Shown: positions 1 to 3,507 of the stretch, piece by piece
How positions within the stretch are numbered: the stretch's first letter is position 1
Layout: every line of letters begins with the position of its first letter
From: a bacterium
Lineage (GTDB): Bacteria > Desulfobacterota > S145-22
NCBI GenBank assembly: GCA_027073795.1
Contig: JALTEW010000369.1
Span: forward strand, 1 to 6,425
Length of the DNA stretch: 6,425 bases
Reading direction: 5' to 3'
The notes under the pieces: generated by a model
The model's input: only the letters and a program-made list of their open reading frames with translations
What the model was told of the DNA's origin: nothing
Database searches by the model: none
Position numbers and translations under genes: made by a program

Positions 1-6
1 GTAAGA

Positions 7-30
7 TGTGTTTTCTTTGAAAGAAACACA
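7..30. other. Imperfect inverted repeat upstream of tRNA-Glu
   Basis: The arms TGTGTTT (7-13) and AAACACA (24-30) are complementary. An inner CTT/AAG pairing sits around a TGA loop, with one unpaired T on the left arm. No T-run follows on the plus strand, so it is a poor intrinsic terminator. Its right half covers the -35 box of the tRNA promoter, so it could be the end of an upstream transcript or a regulator site. Only the repeat itself is seen; the role is unknown. Confidence 0.4.
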
Positions 31-45
31 TAATTATGATATCAT
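17..45 (+). promoter_or_regulatory. Sigma70-type promoter of tRNA-Glu
   Basis: A -35 box TTGAAA (17-22) and a -10 box TATCAT (40-45), each one mismatch from consensus, are separated by exactly 17 bases. The expected transcription start, about 7 bases after the -10 box, falls at position 52, which is the first base of the mature tRNA. The tRNA would then have essentially no 5' leader. The boxes were read by eye. Confidence 0.6.
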
Positions 46-51
46 ATTGAC

Positions 52-126
52 GGCCCTATCGGATAGTGGTTAGTCCGCCTGGTTCTCAGCCAGGAAACCG
101 GGGTTCGATTCCCCGTAGGGCTGCCA
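52..126 (+). tRNA. tRNA-Glu (anticodon CTC), CCA encoded
   Basis: A full cloverleaf can be drawn. The acceptor stem is 52-58 with 116-122. The D stem GGA (61-63) pairs with TCC (74-76), and the D loop carries the usual GG. The anticodon stem CCTGG (78-82) pairs with CCAGG (90-94) around the loop TTCTCAG, placing CTC at 85-87, which reads the glutamate codon GAG. The T arm is CGGGG/CCCCG (99-103 and 111-115) around TTCGATT. The discriminator is G123 and CCA (124-126) is encoded. The first acceptor pair is a G-U wobble (52 with 122); the other six pairs are canonical. The gene is intact and points toward the phage late genes. tRNA 3' ends are classic phage integration sites, so this gene probably marks the prophage boundary. 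It could also be a tRNA simply lying beside, or carried by, the phage. Confidence 0.93.
84..126 (+). other. Possible attachment-site core at tRNA 3' end
   Basis: This is an inference from context. The interval runs from the anticodon loop to the CCA end of tRNA-Glu, the part most often used as the crossover core by tyrosine integrases. Phage-type genes begin about 200 bases downstream, and four direct repeats lie between. The second copy of the core, which would prove the site, is not in this window, so the exact limits are unknown. Confidence 0.3.
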
Positions 127-154
127 GCGAGAACGTGTATTTAAAGGGTTTTAA

Positions 155-172
155 GCGGTTTTTATATACCGC
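155..172. repeat. Short inverted repeat
   Basis: GCGGT (155-159) and ACCGC (168-172) form a 5-bp stem with an 8-base AT-rich loop. It is too weak and lacks the right tail for a terminator on either strand. It is listed because the stretch 127-321 has no gene and this is one of its few structured elements. Confidence 0.3.
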
Positions 173-183
173 AGCCAAAGAAA

Positions 184-246
184 TTTTACTCCCTCGTTTC
201 AAAGAAAAACTCCCTCACTCATGAGGGAATAAATGATGGAGTAAAA
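184..246. repeat. Outer inverted repeat enclosing a terminator hairpin
   Basis: TTTTACTCC (184-192) is perfectly complementary to GGAGTAAAA (238-246). The pairing encloses the perfect hairpin at 211-228. A direct repeat ACTCCCTC (188-195 and 209-216) means that two TCCCTC arms compete for the single GAGGGA (223-228). On the minus strand the elements lie just past the late operon, so the RNA 3' end may fold in alternative ways. The complementarity is seen directly; the function is inferred. Confidence 0.4.
201..228 (-). terminator. Distal intrinsic terminator of the late operon
   Basis: On the minus strand a perfect 7-bp stem (TCCCTCA with TGAGGGA, 222-228 and 211-217) closes a 4-base loop and is followed at once by GTTTTTCTTT (about 201-210). 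This is the standard stem-plus-U-run layout of a Rho-independent terminator. It lies downstream of a stronger terminator and would act as a backup before the convergent tRNA. Confidence 0.65.
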
Positions 247-272
247 AAATAACCCTCCCAATTAAGGGAGGG
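242..272 (-). terminator. Main intrinsic terminator of the late operon
   Basis: On the minus strand CCCTCCC (272-266) pairs with GGGAGGG (259-253) around a 6-base loop, and TTATTTTTTTA follows (252-242). Seven GC-rich pairs plus a run of seven T make a convincing Rho-independent terminator. It lies 50 bases past the stop codon of the last gene and ends the leftward transcript before it reaches tRNA-Glu. On the plus strand no U-run follows the hairpin, so it acts mainly on the phage side. Confidence 0.85.
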
Positions 273-279
273 ATTATAG

Positions 280-322
280 GGACATTTATTAGGACATTTT
301 TATGGACATTTAACGGACATTT
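280..322. repeat. Four tandem GGACATTT direct repeats
   Basis: Exact copies of GGACATTT begin at 280, 292, 304 and 315, so the period is 12, 12 and 11 bases, close to one DNA helical turn. The spacers differ and are AT-rich, so the 8-mer is the conserved unit. The last copy touches the stop codon of the 322-600 gene and the first lies just before the main terminator. Helically phased 8-base sites about 155-195 bases from a tRNA 3' end resemble arm-type integrase or excisionase sites; iteron-like repressor or replication sites are alternatives. I saw no further copies in the window. Confidence 0.75.
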
Positions 323-600
323 TAGGCGGCTTTCTTTTCGTGTTGGAAATATCCGGTGGCATTGAAAATGTTGACTATACCATCGATAATCCATGAAATC
401 CATCCTGTGTAAGGCGAAAGATCAATTCCAAAAGCTTCTTTCATGGTTTTTACCAATGCATCGATAACTGCTTTCTTTTTGTCAGGCCCTGCTACACCGG
501 TTTCCTCGACTGAAAGAACAAGTGCTTTTATAACTCCAATTATCACCGGCAAATTTGTAACCACCTTAAAAAAATCACTTGCAAGTTTCCATAAATCCAT
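322..600 (-). CDS. Small hydrophobic phage protein, candidate holin
   Basis: This 92-residue protein is not assigned to a named family with confidence. Residues 13-31 form a hydrophobic stretch with a proline (LPVIIGVIKALVLSV core). A charged middle follows (K41-K43, K51, K54, E55), then a second hydrophobic segment rich in Trp and Ile (about 66-80) ending NATGYF, and a basic tail (HEKKAA). Small proteins of this layout, ending in a conserved N-x-x-G-x-F, sit near lysis genes in many phages. Holin or holin-associated membrane protein is therefore a reasonable inference, but both segments are short and could instead be amphipathic helices. The ATG start is clear: AGAGGAGG (608-615) lies 7 bases upstream. 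It is the last gene of the operon, separated from the previous one by 117 bases, and is followed directly by tandem repeats and terminators. Confidence 0.75.
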   Translation of the reverse strand: MDLWKLASDFFKVVTNLPVIIGVIKALVLSVEETGVAGPDKKKAVIDALVKTMKEAFGIDLSPYTGWISWIIDGIVNIFNATGYFQHEKKAA

Positions 601-717
601 TTTGTTGCCTCCTCTCGAAAATGGCTCCGTAGAACCGCCATATTAAAAAGATTTTTGTTTCTCACGATAAATTACACATAAAGACATCAAAACGTCTAAA
701 ATCGCCGTTTTTTCGCC
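601..717 (-). promoter_or_regulatory. Intergenic leader with UACG-tetraloop hairpin
   Basis: This is the only sizeable gap in the operon. On the minus strand, just 5' of the SD of the 322-600 gene, GGTTC (636-632) and GAGCC (627-623) can form a 5-bp stem closed by C-UACG-G, an extra-stable UNCG tetraloop. An alternative ATGGC/GCCAT pairing (641-637 with 625-621) would exclude it. A weaker stem (AGACGT/ATGTCT, minus strand, around 680-695) lies further upstream. No convincing promoter was found. The hairpin may be an RNA-processing or stability element that sets separate expression of the last gene. Confidence 0.35.
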
Positions 718-1089
718 TCAAAATTGATATTCGTATTTCAGGGTTATATTTTGCCCGTTTTTCACCAATTGAAAGCCTGTAATGTTATAAAATGCGCCGA
801 AAAGCATAAGAAGATCCCCGGGAGAAAAAACCGCATATCCAAAATTTAGCCAGTCGCATAAAATTTTGAATTTTGAATTCTCATCTCCTAATTTGTGAAT
901 GTGAAATGGATCTCTTTCTTGAATTTTTTTCTCGGTTAATCCATCTGCAAACACCGGCATCTGAAATCCGTTCGATATTAAAGCCGTCAAATTCATAGCC
1001 GCTCCCACATAAGCCATTTGTGCCCCGTCCCCCATCGGATTCATCCAAATTGAGTACGCAACCATTAAACCTAAAAGAATGTTTATCAT
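718..1089 (-). CDS. Short DUF5317-like membrane protein
   Basis: The 123 residues match the DUF5317 pattern as I know it. There is an N-terminal hydrophobic helix (2-16) and a small-residue helix with AAMN (30-33). NGFQMPV follows at 40-46, with His63 and His65 in the polar middle. LCDWLNF (77-83) stands where family members have an L-G-D-x-I type motif, and a final hydrophobic segment opens with SPGD (89-92). Family members are usually longer, with extra N-terminal membrane helices, so this is a compact version. Their biochemical function is unknown; the protein is expected in the cytoplasmic membrane. The start is well supported: AGAGGAG (1098-1104) lies about 8 bases upstream and the ATG overlaps the previous stop as ATGA (1086-1089). 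It is coupled to the acidic protein and the phosphoesterase. The family call rests on remembered motifs, not a search. Confidence 0.75.
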   Translation of the reverse strand: MINILLGLMVAYSIWMNPMGDGAQMAYVGAAMNLTALISNGFQMPVFADGLTEKKIQERDPFHIHKLGDENSKFKILCDWLNFGYAVFSPGDLLMLFGAFYNITGFQLVKNGQNITLKYEYQF

Positions 1090-1286
1090 TTGAACCGCTC
1101 CTCTAAATACTCTTCCTCTTCTTCATCTATGGGGGCATGCATATCTTCATAAGCGTTCACAATCTGATCGAAAACTCTTTCAAGAGCACCGTTTAATGCT
1201 TCGTCTTCGAATTCAAATTCGTTTGAGGAAAGCACATAATAAAGAGCCTCGATTTGAGGCTCATCTAAACTTAAAAAGGCTTTCAT
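1086..1286 (-). CDS. Small highly acidic protein, unknown function
   Basis: The 66-residue product has 20 Asp/Glu against 4 Lys/Arg, including five consecutive Glu (55-59). I recognise no family. Residues 8-20 and 29-46 look helical, so a small helical bundle with an acidic C-terminal tail is likely. No signal peptide or membrane segment is visible, so it is probably cytosolic. The ATG is supported by GAGGTG (1292-1297) 5 bases upstream. ATGA overlaps join it to the phosphoesterase before it (1283-1286) and the DUF5317-like gene after it (1086-1089), implying coupled translation. Strongly acidic small phage proteins are sometimes DNA mimics or inhibitors of host enzymes. That is only a possibility here; an accessory subunit for the phosphoesterase is equally open. 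Confidence 0.7.
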   Translation of the reverse strand: MKAFLSLDEPQIEALYYVLSSNEFEFEDEALNGALERVFDQIVNAYEDMHAPIDEEEEEYLEERFK

Positions 1287-2062
1287 TGCGACACCTCGCT
1301 GATTGTTATTTTCTTTTCATTGCCAGATAAATAAACTAAATAATTTATCCTTGCACTTGGGGGGTAAAGGCTTTGAACCGCATATAAAGCTTCTTCTTGA
1401 TAAGCTCCCAAAACAACGCTTCGTATTTCGCTTATCTTTACGCTTCCCGTTCTACGATCGAATACATATCGTGCTTTTGGGATGCTCATAGGAGAATGAA
1501 CATGGCCTATCACAAATAGATCTATTCCTTCCCATGTATCCGCCCAATGAGTGATTTTGTTCGCCTTGGCCCCGTAGGTTCGACCCCCACCGTATCCGTG
1601 GGAGATTGCCACTGAATATTCGTATTTTCCAACACGTGGGTTAGATGGATCCCTTTGACCTATTCTCAAATCCAAGACTGCTTGACCACGTGCGTATGGT
1701 ATACCCAAATCGTCTGTGAATTCTTCAACGATATCGAATCCCGTGGCCTTGGAAATTCTTCTGTCATGATTTCCTTCAACGACACATAGGATTTTGTCTT
1801 TTATAGGAGTGAAGATTTCTTTTAAACTGCGCATTGCACTGTTTAATGTTTGCTCTTTTTCTTCCATTGTTCGTACTTGATTAAAAAATCCCACATCGAA
1901 GAGATCACCGATCAAGAGGGTGTAAAAGCCGTTTTTCTGAATGTACTCAACATCTTTTAACAAACGCTCTACGTTGCAGTCCGCATCAAAATGGATATCT
2001 CCCAAAGGCAAAATAAAAAGCCCTTCATTGAAGGACTTCTTGAATACTTCTATGCTTTCCAT
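1283..2062 (-). CDS. Calcineurin-like metallophosphoesterase
   Basis: The 259-residue protein carries every signature of the dinuclear-metal phosphoesterase fold in order: G-D-I-H (21-24), G-D-L-F-D (52-56), G-N-H-D (97-100), S-H-G (154-156) and G-H-V-H (186-189). These residues bind two metal ions (usually Mn, Fe or Zn) and hydrolyse phosphomono- or diesters. The GGGRTYG-A-K-N stretch after the fourth motif is typical of phage and Mre11/SbcD-like relatives and may contact nucleic acid or nucleotide, but the substrate is unknown. No signal peptide is seen, so it is cytosolic. I chose the ATG at 2062, one base after the upstream stop TGA (2066-2064), which suggests translational re-initiation. 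A TTG at 2074 would add four residues, and neither start has a good SD. It sits between a holin-like gene and a small acidic gene, an unusual place for an enzyme of this class. Confidence 0.92.
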   Translation of the reverse strand: MESIEVFKKSFNEGLFILPLGDIHFDADCNVERLLKDVEYIQKNGFYTLLIGDLFDVGFFNQVRTMEEKEQTLNSAMRSLKEIFTPIKDKILCVVEGNHDRRISKATGFDIVEEFTDDLGIPYARGQAVLDLRIGQRDPSNPRVGKYEYSVAISHGYGGGRTYGAKANKITHWADTWEGIDLFVIGHVHSPMSIPKARYVFDRRTGSVKISEIRSVVLGAYQEEALYAVQSLYPPSARINYLVYLSGNEKKITISEVSQ

Positions 2063-2063
2063 G

Positions 2064-2378
2064 TCACATACCAAAGAATTTTGTTACCAAATCGCCGCCG
2101 AATACGATAAGAGTTATGATAATGCCGAATCTCCACATGAAAGCACTTTTCTCCCGTTGTTCTTCTTTGATGTGATTCTTAAATTCAGTCTCTAAATGAA
2201 TAAGCCTTTCGTTTTGTGTGCCGTTGGTCATTTTTGTTTTGTCACTACTGTTTTTTAGTTCCTCAATTGCAGAAATGATCTGTTGATGCTCCGCTTTGTT
2301 TTGATTCTCCATTGCCTCTTGCGAAGTTTCTATTCTCGCCAACCTATCTATGATCTCTTTTTCAAATTGATCTGTCAT
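2064..2378 (-). CDS. XhlA-like coiled-coil membrane protein, holin-associated
   Basis: The 104-residue product has a long, charged, heptad-like helical region (about 5-76, with Ile/Leu spacing such as IIDRLARIE and LIHLETEF). It is followed by one membrane helix (about 82-98, W-R-F-G-I-I-I-T-L-I-V-F) and a short tail FFGM. This layout matches the XhlA/hemolysin-type proteins that accompany holins and endolysins in Bacillus prophages. It probably sits in the cytoplasmic membrane with its coiled coil in the cytosol and helps time lysis. The ATG at 2378 is preferred over one at 2426 because GGAGGT (2385-2390) lies 6 bases upstream; the longer form would overlap the hydrolase gene by 35 bases. 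The upstream stop is 13 bases away. The family call comes from architecture, not from a clear motif. Confidence 0.8.
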   Translation of the reverse strand: MTDQFEKEIIDRLARIETSQEAMENQNKAEHQQIISAIEELKNSSDKTKMTNGTQNERLIHLETEFKNHIKEEQREKSAFMWRFGIIITLIVFGGDLVTKFFGM

Positions 2379-2391
2379 CTCTCTACCTCCG

Positions 2392-2925
2392 CTACAATAC
2401 TTTTTCAAACCTTTCTGAGATATCATCCGGAGTTACGAATTCTGCGTGTGGTTCTATTTTGACACCTACCTTTTCATATACCCTCGCCACGAGTTCTGAG
2501 CAAATAACCGCATTGGGGTTATCGTAGTTCAAATAGTTTTCGATTAATCTTTCAAGAGGCTCTATCCCAAATGAAAGCATTTCTGGGAGCCCGTTGAGAA
2601 TAAGACTCATGAAATCATACGGCATGTTGAAGTATTCTAAAATCACGCCACGCATTTTTGCCTTTTGCTCATCCGTGAGCTTCATTCTGAAAACGTCGAA
2701 TTTATCAAACGCTTCTAAGGGATATGAAACAAGATGCACTCCGTTGAACCACGCTGCTATTGAGTATCCGTTTCCCACATAGAGTTCGGCATGAATGTAT
2801 CTGTGGTGTTCTATTTGGCTTAAAAAGTCTGCTATGTCTTTGCCAAAAAGTTTTTCAACGAACGTGTAAGCTCCCGGCGCGTCCTCTTTTGGTAAAAGTA
2901 AAACATCCCCTGTTTGAAATTTCAT
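2392..2925 (-). CDS. Permuted papain-fold (NlpC/P60-like, YiiX/C92-type) hydrolase
   Basis: The 177-residue protein has the circularly permuted NlpC/P60 layout. It opens with G-D-V-L-L (6-10). The catalytic His45 lies in Y-I-H-A-E-L-Y-V-G (43-51), followed by G-Y-S-I-A-A and N-G-V (61-63). The likely nucleophile Cys142 lies in I-C-S-E-L-V (141-146), and a T-P-D-D-I turn follows near the end. Relatives cleave amide or ester bonds, in peptidoglycan stem peptides or lipid-like substrates. Lying between tail and holin-like genes, it could be the endolysin or a wall-digesting tail factor. There is no signal peptide or cell-wall-binding domain, so export would need a holin or the virion. An AAGGGGA SD (about 2933-2939) precedes the ATG, which overlaps the previous stop as ATGA (2922-2925). 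No other wall hydrolase is visible in the window. Confidence 0.85.
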   Translation of the reverse strand: MKFQTGDVLLLPKEDAPGAYTFVEKLFGKDIADFLSQIEHHRYIHAELYVGNGYSIAAWFNGVHLVSYPLEAFDKFDVFRMKLTDEQKAKMRGVILEYFNMPYDFMSLILNGLPEMLSFGIEPLERLIENYLNYDNPNAVICSELVARVYEKVGVKIEPHAEFVTPDDISERFEKVL

Positions 2926-3176
2926 TTCAATTTCCCCTTTATGTAATATCCTTTGCGCTTAGCACTGTAATAGTGATCAATAATTTCGTAATTGGGATAT
3001 TTTGTATGAAATGCTTTTAAAGCAGTCTCCCACGTGCCTTGAATAAAAACGACCACAACTCCTGTGGTCGCCTGATACTGTTCGATAACTTGTGGGCTTT
3101 GAAGATTCTGCTGATACATCCATCCCAGAACAATTGCTAAGATCAATGCCGTGGTCAGAATCCAAAATCTTATCAT
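2922..3176 (-). CDS. Small N-terminally membrane-anchored protein, unknown
   Basis: The product has 84 residues. A single hydrophobic helix (about 4-20) follows a short basic start (MIR). It lacks a clear signal-peptidase site, so the protein is probably a type II membrane protein with about 60 residues outside the membrane. The outer part is Tyr- and Lys-rich toward its end (HYYSAKRKGYYIKGKLK). I recognise no family. ATGA overlaps on both sides (3173-3176 and 2922-2925) tie it to the neighbouring genes. A spanin-like or lysis-accessory role fits the position, but nothing in the sequence proves it. The SD is weak, so translation may depend on coupling to the upstream gene. Confidence 0.65.
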   Translation of the reverse strand: MIRFWILTTALILAIVLGWMYQQNLQSPQVIEQYQATTGVVVVFIQGTWETALKAFHTKYPNYEIIDHYYSAKRKGYYIKGKLK

Positions 3177-3493
3177 GTTATCACTTTCCCGTTTAGCGAG
3201 GGATATTGATCCAATATATCATCAAGTTCTTGGAGCGGAGCGTATTTGTTTGTCCACACGCTTGAGAGATATGCTTCTATCGCTGAGGTAGGAAGAATGG
3301 GAAAATTATCATACACTTGGCGATCCACTTTCGCTTTGTATTTGGTTTTCTCTTCTCCACTAATGTAAGTAACTGTGATTGGTTTAACCGAATAAATGAA
3401 ATCAGCCGTGATTCTACACGTTATTGGCGAAGTTTGCTTCACCTCTACAATCTTGACTTTGCCCGGAGTTTCATCAAAGATTTGTTCTCGCAT
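3173..3493 (-). CDS. Small phage protein of unknown function
   Basis: This 106-residue protein is predicted to be soluble. The first 60 residues alternate in a way typical of beta strands (KVKIVEVKQ, CRITADFIYSV, PITVTYISGEE) and the last 45 look helical. I know no family for it. It follows the tail fibre gene directly: the SD TAAGGAGG (3507-3500) contains that gene's TAA stop codon, so re-initiation after the fibre gene is likely. Its position suggests a tail-associated part or fibre chaperone, which is only inference from order. It overlaps the next gene as ATGA (3173-3176). Confidence 0.7.
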   Translation of the reverse strand: MREQIFDETPGKVKIVEVKQTSPITCRITADFIYSVKPITVTYISGEEKTKYKAKVDRQVYDNFPILPTSAIEAYLSSVWTNKYAPLQELDDILDQYPSLNGKVIT

Positions 3494-3499
3494 TTTGCG

Positions 3500-3507
3500 C
3501 CTCCTTA
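3500..3507 (-). promoter_or_regulatory. Shine-Dalgarno site overlapping the fibre-gene stop codon
   Basis: TAAGGAGG on the minus strand (3507-3500) is both the TAA stop of the large tail gene and a near-perfect SD, 6 bases before the ATG at 3493. Ribosomes ending the long gene would stop on the next gene's binding site, which favours coupled translation. Confidence 0.7.

Noticed and set aside
155..172. Terminator for tRNA-Glu
   Set aside because: The stem has only 5 pairs with an 8-base loop and no U-run after it on the plus strand.
280..322. CRISPR-like array
   Set aside because: The repeat unit is only 8 bases and the spacers 3-4 bases, far too short for a CRISPR array.
215..403. 62-codon minus-strand frame across the terminators
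   Set aside because: It overlaps the end of the better-supported 322-600 gene and runs through repeats and both terminator hairpins.
2063..2074. TTG start adding four residues to the phosphoesterase
   Set aside because: No SD precedes it; the ATG at 2062 fits coupling to the upstream stop better. The choice is not certain.
1941..2195. 84-codon plus-strand open frame
   Set aside because: It runs antisense across the junction of two well-supported genes and has no SD or family resemblance.
2379..2426. Upstream ATG adding 16 residues to the coiled-coil protein
   Set aside because: It would overlap the hydrolase gene by 35 bases, and the ATG at 2378 has a much better SD (GGAGGT).
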